This document shows positions 29,318 to 38,300 of a DNA stretch of 64,000 bases, in pieces. The position numbers and the translations under genes are program-made. Under the pieces are notes generated by a model. The model ran no database searches and had not been told where the DNA came from. It was given only the letters and a program-made list of their open reading frames with translations. The stretch is from Muribaculaceae bacterium (GTDB taxonomy: Bacteria; Bacteroidota; Bacteroidia; Bacteroidales; Muribaculaceae). The stretch is taken from positions 25,356 to 89,355 of the forward strand of contig JAFZSO010000036.1 in assembly GCA_017619355.1 (NCBI GenBank), written 5' to 3'. Position 1 is the first letter of the stretch, and the number at the start of each line of letters is the position of its first letter.

Positions 29318-30316
29318 TTACTTGCCCTTGCGCATGGCTATCTCCTGCTGCACATCGCGGCCATGCCCCAACACGATTTTCCACACAAAGGCCTTCAGGA
29401 ACCCATAGCCGTAGCAGCCAAGCTGCACGAAACTGGTAACAACTGCCATCGAGGCAATCTTGAGACTGCGCGTCTTGAAAAGGGCACTCACCCACAACAG
29501 CACCACATAGAGCGCCAACGGCAGAATGCACCACCAGCGCCAGAAGATGGCGAGCAGTATGAGTGCAAGGCACCCCAACACAAACACGGCAGGCAATGTA
29601 TGGACGAGCTTGAGCGAGTCGGGGTAAAGCAGTTTGAGGGAGATGCGCGACATGCCGAAGACGTAGGTCTGGCGGGCAAACTTGGCAAGACTAGTACGGC
29701 GCTTGTGGTAAACATAGGCCTCTCGGATGAGCCTGATGTCAAAGCCAGCCTGGCGGATGCGGGTGCTCATGTCAATGTCTTCGCTGAACATCTCGCGGAA
29801 GCCCCCCACCCGCTCCCACACCTCGCGGCTATAGCCCATGTTGAAGGAGCGCGGCACAAACTTCTCGAGCTGAACCTTTCCGCCACGTATGCCTCCCGTT
29901 GTGAGGAAAGACGTCATCGAGAAGTTGATGGCCTTCTGCACATCGGTGAAGTCGTCGCTCGCCCCATCGGGTCCACCAAAGCACGGCACATAGTGCCGCT
30001 TGAGTGCCCTGGCAAGGGTGGCAAAATACTGGTCAGGGATGACGCAATCACTGTCGAAGAAGATGAAATACTGGCCACGGGCGCGCTCTATGCCATAGTT
30101 GCGGGCAATGCTGCGCCCCTCGTTCTCCTTGTAGTAGTAGTGCAGGTCCAGCTTGCCCTCGAAAGCCTTCGCCTCGGCCTCGCAAGGCACAGTGGAGCCA
30201 TCCTCTACCAGCAGCACCTCAAAGTCTTTCGATGTCTGGCGGCTTAGGCTTCGCAACAGGTCGCGCACCTCGTCGGTGCGGTTATACACGGGAACTATGA
30301 CTGAAAAATAAGGCAT
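29318..30316 (-). CDS. Family 2 glycosyltransferase, membrane-anchored
   Basis: 332 aa from the ATG at 30316, chosen because MPYFSVIVPVYNR is the standard GT2 opening; the frame extends ten codons upstream. Other motifs are VEDGS, NEGRSIARNYGIERARGQYFIFFDSDCVIP (the DxD-type metal site) and EDIDMSTRIRQAGF, matching an inverting GT2 that uses a nucleotide sugar. Two or three C-terminal hydrophobic segments (LPAVFVLGCLALILLAIFW, ILPLALYVVLLWVSALF) anchor it in the inner membrane. The acceptor is unknown; a cell-envelope polysaccharide is likely. Confidence 0.85.
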   Translation of the reverse strand: MPYFSVIVPVYNRTDEVRDLLRSLSRQTSKDFEVLLVEDGSTVPCEAEAKAFEGKLDLHYYYKENEGRSIARNYGIERARGQYFIFFDSDCVIPDQYFATLARALKRHYVPCFGGPDGASDDFTDVQKAINFSMTSFLTTGGIRGGKVQLEKFVPRSFNMGYSREVWERVGGFREMFSEDIDMSTRIRQAGFDIRLIREAYVYHKRRTSLAKFARQTYVFGMSRISLKLLYPDSLKLVHTLPAVFVLGCLALILLAIFWRWWCILPLALYVVLLWVSALFKTRSLKIASMAVVTSFVQLGCYGYGFLKAFVWKIVLGHGRDVQQEIAMRKGK

Positions 30317-30391
30317 AACAGGCGCTTTGAATGGTTTTCTATGCAAATTTAGAGAAGATTCTCGGCTCAGGCAACTTTCATCAGCATTATT

Positions 30392-30423
30392 TTTGGTTAT
30401 TAATGGAAATCAACTTAACTTTG
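30392..30423 (+). promoter_or_regulatory. Promoter of the endonuclease I gene
   Basis: TTTG at 30392-30395, 20 nt, TAACTTTG at 30416-30423; the ATG is 41 nt downstream. Confidence 0.75.
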
Positions 30424-30464
30424 CATAATTATAAATACCAGATATAAACTAATAATAGAAATAT

Positions 30465-32138
30465 ATGCGCAAGATTTACCTTACCCTCGCCCTTGTGATG
30501 GCAGCCATAACTGCCATGGGTACCGTATCTAAAGGCTACTATAAGAGTCTCGACGGCAAAAGCGGACAGGCACTGAAAGATGCCATTTTCAACCTCATTC
30601 GTCCTCACACAGCTGTCTACTACAGCAGTCTGTGGTACTACTTCTGCACCACCGACTGCAGAGCCGACGATCCCAGTCGCGTGTGGGACATGTACTCTAA
30701 CGAGGAGTATTACTTCCGCGGCTCCAGTTCTGTTCCCGGCATGAACAAAGAGCACTCCCTGCCCAAGAGCTGGTGGGGAGGAGGCGACGATATCACCATT
30801 TATCCGAGTTACACCGACCTGTATCACCTCTACCCCAGCGACGCCGAAGCCAACACTGCCAAGCTGCACTGGCCACTGGGCGAGGTTTCGACTGTATCGT
30901 TCAATAACGGTGTATCAAAGACGGGTACACCCAAAACCGGACAAGGTGGTGGTGCTGGCACCGTGTTCGAACCCGATGACCAGTACAAAGGCGATTTTGC
31001 CCGCACCTACTTCTATATGGCAACCTGCTATCAGGACTACACTTGGAAGTACACTTTCATGATGAGCAACAATAGCGCTGACTGGAAGACGCTCAACGAA
31101 TGGTCGGTAGCACTGCTGCTGCGCTGGGCCCGAGAAGACCCTGTGAGCGACAAGGAAAAGAACCGCAACGATGCTGTTAGCCGCATCCAGAATAACCGCA
31201 ACCCGTTTATCGACAATCCAGAACTCATCGAGTACATCTGGGGCGATAAGCAAGGCCAGGTGTATAACGGTGAAGGAGGCGATGTGGATGGTGACCCCGA
31301 GATCATCAGCCCCACCCAGGGCACTGTGCTCGACTTTGGCGAGGTGGCCATAGGCAAATCTCTGCAGTACACCGTTTATATCAAAGGCCAGAACCTGACC
31401 AACGACCTGAGCGTCCAACTCTACAAAAACGACTACAAGATGTTCTCCATCAATGTGACGAGCATCGACCGCACCATTGCCAACTCTGAAGACGGCTATC
31501 CGCTGGTCATCACCTACACCCCGACGACCGTAGGCGACCACACTGCCAAGCTGCTCATCAGCGACGGCGGACTTGTAGGCAGCATAGGCGTGGAATTGCT
31601 TGCAAAATGCTGCGAAGTGCCCACTCTCACCGCCATTAATGCACTGCCGGCCACCGAGATCACCGACAACAGCTATTTGGCCAACTGGGAACCTGCCACA
31701 CAGGAGATTGACCACTACCTGCTGACCCGCACCGTTTATGACAAGGACAACAACATCGTGCTCAACGAGACACTCAATATTGATGCCGAAGAAACCAGCT
31801 ACGGAGTTACCGACTTTGCAGCCGACCAGACGCAGACCTACAGTGTGCAGACCTCACGCTTGGGCTACGAATCGCCTGCCTCCAATGTGATTACCGTGAC
31901 CCGCACCGGCATCGACAATGTATTCGTCAGCAAGCCGCTTGCCATCATTCCCATGGACGGCGCCATTCTGGTGAAGTGCAGCGAACCGCTTGGCAAGGCC
32001 CGCATCTTCAATGTGAACGGACAACTCGTGAAAGAAATCCGCAATCTTGAGAACGATGTCATCATCGAGCTGCCCAGAGGTGTCTACTTCATGACGACAA
32101 GCTCCAGCAACAAGGCATTTAAAGTGATTATCAAATAA
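30465..32138 (+). CDS. Secreted endonuclease I with C-terminal sorting-type domain
   Basis: 557 aa. The signal peptide is MRKIYLTLALVMAAITAMGT. Residues about 25-270 are the endonuclease I (NucM-like) beta-beta-alpha-Me domain: MNKEHSLPKSWW with His97, and DLYHLYPSDAEANTAK with Asn130. A DUF1573-like beta domain (TVLDFGEVAIGKSLQYTVYIKG) follows, then a fibronectin-like segment. The C-terminus ARIFNVNGQLVKEI...LPRGVYFM resembles the type A sorting domain of the type IX secretion system. It probably degrades extracellular DNA for nutrition or defence. It is followed after 38 nt by an aminotransferase, possibly on the same message. Confidence 0.85.
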   Translation: MRKIYLTLALVMAAITAMGTVSKGYYKSLDGKSGQALKDAIFNLIRPHTAVYYSSLWYYFCTTDCRADDPSRVWDMYSNEEYYFRGSSSVPGMNKEHSLPKSWWGGGDDITIYPSYTDLYHLYPSDAEANTAKLHWPLGEVSTVSFNNGVSKTGTPKTGQGGGAGTVFEPDDQYKGDFARTYFYMATCYQDYTWKYTFMMSNNSADWKTLNEWSVALLLRWAREDPVSDKEKNRNDAVSRIQNNRNPFIDNPELIEYIWGDKQGQVYNGEGGDVDGDPEIISPTQGTVLDFGEVAIGKSLQYTVYIKGQNLTNDLSVQLYKNDYKMFSINVTSIDRTIANSEDGYPLVITYTPTTVGDHTAKLLISDGGLVGSIGVELLAKCCEVPTLTAINALPATEITDNSYLANWEPATQEIDHYLLTRTVYDKDNNIVLNETLNIDAEETSYGVTDFAADQTQTYSVQTSRLGYESPASNVITVTRTGIDNVFVSKPLAIIPMDGAILVKCSEPLGKARIFNVNGQLVKEIRNLENDVIIELPRGVYFMTTSSSNKAFKVIIK

Positions 32139-32176
32139 CTATCATAAAACAACTTATAAAAAACTTACAGAAAACT

Positions 32177-33373
32177 ATGCCAAAGATTTCACAACGCGGC
32201 TTCGACATGCCCGCATCGCCCATCCGCAAACTGGCGCCCTTTGCTGTAGCAGCAAAGCAAAAAGGCATCAAGGTGTATCACCTCAATATCGGACAACCCG
32301 ATATCGCCACCCCTCAAGAGGGCCTCGACGCTCTCAAGAACGTGGATCGCAAGGTGCTCGAGTATTCCCCCTCACAGGGCTACCAGAGCTACCTCGACAA
32401 ACTCGTGGGCTACTACAATCGTTACAACATCAACCTGGAATCTGGCAACATCTTAGTCACTTGCGGTGGTAGCGAGGCCCTGCAGTTTGCCTTCCTCGCC
32501 TGCTTCAATCCCGGCGACGAACTCATTGTTCCCGAACCAGTCTATGCCAATTATATGGGCTTTGCCTGTGAGATGGGCGTGAAAGTGCGCACCATCACCA
32601 CCAAAATCGAGAATGGCTTTGCCTTGCCACCGATTGAGGAGTTTGAAAAACTTATCAACGAGCGCACTCGTGCCATCATGATATGCAACCCCAACAACCC
32701 CACCGGACAACTCTATTCCGACGATGAACTCATGCAGTTGCGCGATTTGGTTAAGAAGCATGACCTGTATCTCATCAGCGATGAGGTCTATCGTGAATTC
32801 CGCTATAGCGACAAGCCGTATCTGAGCGCTTTGCACCTTGAGGGTATCGAGGACAACGCCATTGTCATCGACTCGGTATCCAAGCGTTACAGCGAGTGCG
32901 GTATCCGCATCGGCGCTTTCATCACACGCAACAAGCAACTCATGACCACTGTCATGAAGTTTGCCCAGGCCCGCCTTAGCCCCCCATTGATTGGTCAGAT
33001 TGTCGCCGAGGCTTCACTCGACGCACCTCAGGATTACCATCAGGGAGTGTATGACGAGTACATCGCTCGTCGCAATTGCCTGGTTGAGGGTCTGAACAAG
33101 ATTCCCGGAGTCTTTGCCCCAATGCCCACCGGTGCATTCTATGCTATGGTCAAGTTGCCGGTGCAAGACTGCGACGACTTCTGCCGCTGGTGCCTCGAGG
33201 AGTTCAACTACGAGGGCGAGACCGTGATGATGGCTCCTGCCACCGGTTTCTATGCTACCCCAGGCTTAGGCAAGAACGAGGTGCGCATGGCCTACGTGCT
33301 CAAGAAAGCCGACCTGGAACGCGCGCTCATCGTGCTCGAAAAAGCCCTTGAGGCCTACAGTGCCTGCAAATAA
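32177..33373 (+). CDS. PLP-dependent aminotransferase, class I/II
   Basis: 398 aa. Fold type I motifs: NIGQPDIATP near 37, TCGGSEALQFAFL for the cofactor phosphate, CNPNNPTGQLY, ISDEVYREF with the PLP Asp, and SVSKRYSECGIRIG with the Schiff-base Lys236. EVRMAYVL supplies the substrate-carboxylate Arg. It is close to aspartate/aromatic aminotransferases of the bacterial I-gamma group. Exact substrate cannot be read from sequence alone. A terminator follows directly. Confidence 0.88.
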   Translation: MPKISQRGFDMPASPIRKLAPFAVAAKQKGIKVYHLNIGQPDIATPQEGLDALKNVDRKVLEYSPSQGYQSYLDKLVGYYNRYNINLESGNILVTCGGSEALQFAFLACFNPGDELIVPEPVYANYMGFACEMGVKVRTITTKIENGFALPPIEEFEKLINERTRAIMICNPNNPTGQLYSDDELMQLRDLVKKHDLYLISDEVYREFRYSDKPYLSALHLEGIEDNAIVIDSVSKRYSECGIRIGAFITRNKQLMTTVMKFAQARLSPPLIGQIVAEASLDAPQDYHQGVYDEYIARRNCLVEGLNKIPGVFAPMPTGAFYAMVKLPVQDCDDFCRWCLEEFNYEGETVMMAPATGFYATPGLGKNEVRMAYVLKKADLERALIVLEKALEAYSACK

Positions 33374-33389
33374 ACCCGAATGATAACCC

Positions 33390-33428
33390 GATGTGCCGAA
33401 AGCCTACACTTTTGGCACATCTTTTTTT
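33390..33428 (+). terminator. Terminator after the aminotransferase
   Basis: GATGTGCC (33390-33397) pairs with GGCACATC (33414-33421), with further AAAG/CTTT pairing inside. A run of seven T follows. Confidence 0.85.
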
Positions 33429-33452
33429 CAACTGCCATCGTCTTCACGCTTT

Positions 33453-34316
33453 ATGCTGCACAACAACACCAAAGCCAAGAACACGCCACTTATTATCTAT
33501 GCCATCCTGCTCATCATAGCTGTGGTGGCGATGATTGCACTCAAGCGTTGTGGCAATGCGCACTTTGGCACAAAGGCCGGCTTTGCGCAAAGTGGTGGCG
33601 ACACGCTCGACATAGGCATCGAGTACTCTCCCATCACCTACTACACCTACAACGACACGCTGGGCGGCTTCGACTACGATCTGCTCAGGCTCATCTCCAG
33701 CCAGCAGCAGGTGCCCATGAAGTTTCACCCCATCGTCACGCTCGAGAAAGCGCTCGATGGTGTTCAGAAAGGTGATTTTGACCTGGTGGCGGCACAGTTC
33801 CCAGTCACCGCTCAAAACAAGAAGCAATTCCTGTTCACCGACCCTGTGTATCTCGATCGGCAGGTGCTTGTGCAGCGCAAGGACCCGAAGAACGGCAAGG
33901 CACATGTGAAGTCGCAGCTCGACCTTGCCGGCTGCACGCTGCACATCGTGAAAGGGTCGCCCATGAAGGAGCGCATCGAGGGGCTAAGCCGCGAGATTGG
34001 TAGCGACATACACATCGTGGTCGACGACGTTTACGGTCCCGAGCAACTCTTCCTGCAGGTGGTGACCAGCGAAATTGACTATGCCGTGATGAACGAGGCC
34101 ATTGCTACGAGTCTGGCCAAAAATTATGCCAAGAAGGTAGACGTGAACACAGCCATCAGCTTTTCGCAATTCCAGTCGTGGGTCATCAACAAGCGCAATG
34201 CCGAGCTTTGCGACAAGTTCAATGAGTGGCTCCAGCAGGCCAAGGAGTCAAAGCAATACCAGCGGCTCACCGCACGCTATTTCCCGAACAACAACCAAAA
34301 CGACATCTCTAATTAA
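33453..34316 (+). CDS. Membrane-anchored family 3 solute-binding protein (MltF N-domain-like)
   Basis: 287 aa from the ATG at 33453, giving a single N-terminal membrane segment (LIIYAILLIIAVVAMIAL). The frame is open 20 codons upstream, overlapping the terminator. The rest is a periplasmic binding fold: LDIGIEYSPITYYTYNDTLGGFDYDLLRLIS, FDLVAAQFPVTAQNKKQFLFTDPVY, DYAVMNEAIATSLAKNY. The MltF/YfhD-type N-domain is the best fit, but the lytic transglycosylase domain is absent. It may sense or bind amino acids or peptidoglycan fragments. Confidence 0.78.
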   Translation: MLHNNTKAKNTPLIIYAILLIIAVVAMIALKRCGNAHFGTKAGFAQSGGDTLDIGIEYSPITYYTYNDTLGGFDYDLLRLISSQQQVPMKFHPIVTLEKALDGVQKGDFDLVAAQFPVTAQNKKQFLFTDPVYLDRQVLVQRKDPKNGKAHVKSQLDLAGCTLHIVKGSPMKERIEGLSREIGSDIHIVVDDVYGPEQLFLQVVTSEIDYAVMNEAIATSLAKNYAKKVDVNTAISFSQFQSWVINKRNAELCDKFNEWLQQAKESKQYQRLTARYFPNNNQNDISN

Positions 34317-34338
34317 ACATCTATAACACGCATATAAT

Positions 34339-35205
34339 ATGAAAACTGTAACCACCCTGCTCGCTGCCTTACTCATCGGCGTCACCGCTGTGGCATGCGG
34401 CACACAAAAAACTGCACAGATGAACAACAAACCAGAAAAGCTCGAAGAGACGCAAATCGAAAAGTTCGTAACCTTCCTTGAAAAGCCCGACTACTCATTC
34501 CGAGAGGCTCTTTTCATGGAGGCCCCCGACTATTTCATCTCTAAGATGCCATTGCTCTCACTCGACCAGCTCGAGGGTTTCCTGAAAATCGTTGAAGGGA
34601 TGGAAAAAGAGAACAACATGCATCTTAAAAGGAAAGATCAGATCGACGCTTCCATGAAAGGAGGCTTCGAGGCCGCTGTCGCGAAATACAGTTCGAAACC
34701 CGACGAGGTCATGAAGAACATCCAGGAGAGAGTCGATAACAGCCAGAAGCTTGCCCTGCTCAAGTCCATGCTCAGCAGCAACATCGAGAAAAAGCGTGAC
34801 CAGGTGTTCAAAGTGCCTGAAGGTGACCTCGTGTACTACGAAGACCGCACCTTCGGCGGCATGATGCCTGGCACCACCTATAGGCTTGAGAAAAAGACCG
34901 ACGGCAAGACCTATCTCACCTCCACCCTGGGTTGGAGAGGCGACACCACCATCGTGGTGCCCGACGCCACACTCGCCCATGTGCAGAAGCTCTTTATCGA
35001 GGGCAAGGGCTACGAAGTGGCTCCCCTCTACATGACCCCTTTCCGCATCTACGATGCACCGTCATGGTCGTTGGAGGTAAGGTTCTCCAGCGGCGAAAGA
35101 ATCTCATCAGACGGCCGTCAGTCGCACACCGACATCCAGGCCATTTGGGATATTCAGAAGTACCTCAAGGAAATCGCTCCCAAACCCAAACCCACCGACT
35201 ATTGA
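34339..35205 (+). CDS. Lipoprotein of unknown function
   Basis: 288 aa with lipobox MKTVTTLLAALLIGVTAVAC (Cys20). The mature part is mostly helical and charged up to about 170. A beta-rich domain follows (DLVYYEDRTFGGMMPGTTYRLEK, WSLEVRFSSGERISSDG). The pattern GxTYRLEKKTDGKTYL...TTIVVPDATLAHVQKLF is consistent within itself, but no family was recognised. It starts 22 nt after the solute-binding protein gene and may be co-transcribed. Probably anchored in the outer membrane. Confidence 0.7.
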   Translation: MKTVTTLLAALLIGVTAVACGTQKTAQMNNKPEKLEETQIEKFVTFLEKPDYSFREALFMEAPDYFISKMPLLSLDQLEGFLKIVEGMEKENNMHLKRKDQIDASMKGGFEAAVAKYSSKPDEVMKNIQERVDNSQKLALLKSMLSSNIEKKRDQVFKVPEGDLVYYEDRTFGGMMPGTTYRLEKKTDGKTYLTSTLGWRGDTTIVVPDATLAHVQKLFIEGKGYEVAPLYMTPFRIYDAPSWSLEVRFSSGERISSDGRQSHTDIQAIWDIQKYLKEIAPKPKPTDY

Positions 35206-35232
35206 TCCCGCCCCCATAACCCCTCTAAACAA

Positions 35233-35286
35233 TTCCGAGGTCTCCAAGCTTTCAGAGTCCTCCGAGCACTCCGAGGTCTCCGAGAT
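35233..35286. repeat. 9-bp tandem repeat, six units
   Basis: Six consecutive 9-mers: TTCCGAGGT, CTCCAAGCT, TTCAGAGTC, CTCCGAGCA, CTCCGAGGT, CTCCGAGAT. The same unit (CTCYGAGAT) is repeated at 55673-55726. It lies in the gap between two convergent genes. Confidence 0.7.
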
Positions 35287-35308
35287 CTTTAAACAACAAG
35301 CAAAAAAC

Positions 35309-35346
35309 AGAAAGGGAACGCTCTTGCATGAGCGCTCCCTTTCTTG
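35309..35346. terminator. Bidirectional terminator between convergent genes
   Basis: AGAAAGGGAACGCTC (35309-35323) pairs with GAGCGCTCCCTTTCT (35330-35344) with one mismatch around TTGCAT. A-rich and T-rich flanks serve both strands. Confidence 0.75.
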
Positions 35347-35369
35347 TATATCGACAAATCTAAATTGTC

Positions 35370-38300
35370 TTAGAAGATGCGTTTGTCGCTAACAACCGAA
35401 CCGTCGGTGTAACGAGTCACCACAATATTCACGCCCTCAAACGGACGGTCACTCTCAATACCGGTCAGGTTGTAGTACTTCACGCCAGCCACTTCCTTGG
35501 TCTTCTGAACCACTTCAACACCAGTTACCACCTGGCTTGGATTGTCAGAAATCGTAGCCTTCCATTCTACCTCAAACGGGAACAAATTGTCGCCTGTCAC
35601 CTCTGTTCCATCACTAGAGATAGTTTGACTTATATAGTAGTTCTGTTTCTTCGCCTGGGTATCCAATTGTCCCTCAGGATTAACAACACTTGCGCTTTGT
35701 TCATCCTGCTTCGTGTTATACAGATATGCAATCTTACCTGTCACTTCTTTCTCGCCTTCACCATCAGCAATGTTATACAAGCCCAGTGAAAGGATATCAC
35801 CTACGATCAAATCAGGATCCAGTTCCGTAGGAGAAGCCTTGCCAAGCACGCGGTTTCCGCTCACAAGCTCAATATCCTTTTCACCCTCAAGACGCACCCA
35901 ACGGTTCACACGGCTCATCTTGAAGTTAGTGGGACCCACTTCAGCCAAACCTAATTCGAAAGTGCTTTCTTTTTCCGACGACATGTTGTCATCCATTCTC
36001 AAGTATAACAGATAAGTGTACACATTGGGAGTAACATCGCGGTCAATATACACAAGCGATACATCGGCCTTCATTTTAGTCGGAATCTGACTATTGTAGC
36101 CATTATGTATAATGTGATCTGCCAATAATGTGGGATACTTATTCGTTAAGTTGTAGTTGTAGTTTCTTGGTGCAGTCTCATCCAACACACCGGTTACACC
36201 TGTGAGGTCAAGAGCACGCAGATAGTTACTGTTAAAAGTGAATGTTGAGTTTTGATTAACTGGACCACCATGTTGTGAAGCTTGTTTTGTGCCCAGATTG
36301 GTACAACCATTCAATATGATTTCACGCAATTCACAACCTATAACACTTACATTATATAGATAGCGGCAACCAGTCAAATCAAGCACATTGTCCTCAAAGG
36401 TGTTGTAGTCAGCCACAAGATTTTCCAAACCGGTCATGTCTTTACAAACGCCGACAATATGATTCTCCTTTCCTAATTGCCACAATGTCAAAGAGTAAAG
36501 ATTGACATCACCTGTCAGGTCTAATGTTTTTCCTGCAAATGAAGCACAACTTCTAAGAGTTATTTTTTCCAGTGACACAAGTGGTGTTGGAATTGACAAC
36601 TCAGCAAACTGAGGACAACTTTCAACAACTATTTCAGCCATTTTGTTGTTGCTCGTCAAATCTAATTCTGTAATGACATCTTGATACATCAGCTGGATGT
36701 AATTAAGATTTGTGCAACCTGATACATTCACCTCAGTAAGATTGCTGCCATACCTACAAGTGAAGCTTTCCAGATTAGTCAGATTTGACATGTCAAGAGC
36801 CTCGACAACCAATTTGTTGGTAGATGTTCCTGCAAAGAAGAATGTCTTCAAATTGGTGAACCACTCAATACCTGTGAAGTCGGTAATCTTGGCATAGTCG
36901 GCATTACTCGAAGCGTAGATGTTCATACTAGTCACGGCGTCAAGTTCGGCCCGGCTCAGCCACCAGTTGTCATTCTTGTCATACTTGTCTTGAACAAACT
37001 GACGGAAATTTGGATCGGGGAAGTATTCAGCAATGATAGGAATCACCTCCAGACGAGTCACCATCCACTTGCTGGCGGTGCCATTATCTAGCGTGAAGCC
37101 GAAGGTGTCATCGTTATCTACACACAGATAGTGACGCTTGCCAGGTGTCATGTGGCTCAAATAGAAGGTAACTGCCTGATTGCCACCAGCCTTCTCAATG
37201 AGATAATCACGAATCCCGTTAAAGTTAGGTATCAATGGAATATCTACGCACAGGTAAACCGAAGCGTCATCGTCGCCAGTCTTCACAATGCGCATAGTGA
37301 ACATCTGGTCGAGGAAGTCGGTAGGATAACCACCTTCTTCAAGTGCATCCTTGAAGCTGCTCTTAATCATGTCCAGAGTAGCAATCATGTCGCCATCGCC
37401 ACGATATTGCTTCATCACGCTTACATTGCCATCTTCATCAAAGTCAAGGGCGATGATGTCGGCATCGTCTTCAGTCTCGGCAGTCACATCAGCAAGGGTT
37501 GCGTTCACAAGTTGTACGTATTTGCCTGTCAACTTGTTGTTGATGTAGTAATACCAAGGTTCGGTGAACAAGTCGTCATCGGTAGGATTAATCTGTGCAT
37601 TTTCAACAAGCCACTTGCTGGCGGTACCGTTGTCGAGCGTGAAGCCGAAGGTGTCATCTCCATCAACGCACAGGTAGTGGCGCTTGCCAGCCGTCATGTT
37701 GCTTAAGTAGAATGTGACAGCAGGATTATCTGTCAGCCCGAGCAAATACCCTTTGATATCGCCGAAGTTCTCAATTGCGGGAACATCAACTGCCAAGTAA
37801 ACTGAACCGTCGTCGTCACCAGTCATGACCATCTTCATGGTGAACATCTGGTCGAGGAAATTGGTTTCAAAGCCACCTGCCTCAAGAGCATCCTTGAAGC
37901 TGCTCTTAATCATGTTCAGGGTAGCAATCATGTCGCCATCACCATCATACTGCTGCATTGTCGAAACAGCACCTTCATCGTTGAAGTCAAGTATGATAAT
38001 GTCGGCATCATCCTTGTTCTCAGCAGTCACATCGGCAAGTTGAGAGTTCTCAAGCTTCACATACATGCCGCTCTGCTTATTATTAATGTAATAGAGTCCT
38101 GGAGTGGTGAATAGGATATCGCCATCTTCAGTGATTTTAGCCTCATTAACGAGCCACTTGCTTGCTGAGCCGTTATTGAGAGAGAAACCGAAGGTGTCGT
38201 CACCATCAACGCACAGGTAATGGCGCTTGCCTGCAGTCATATTGCTTAAGTAGAATGTGACAGCAGGATTCTCAGTCATACCGAGCAAATATGCTTTGAT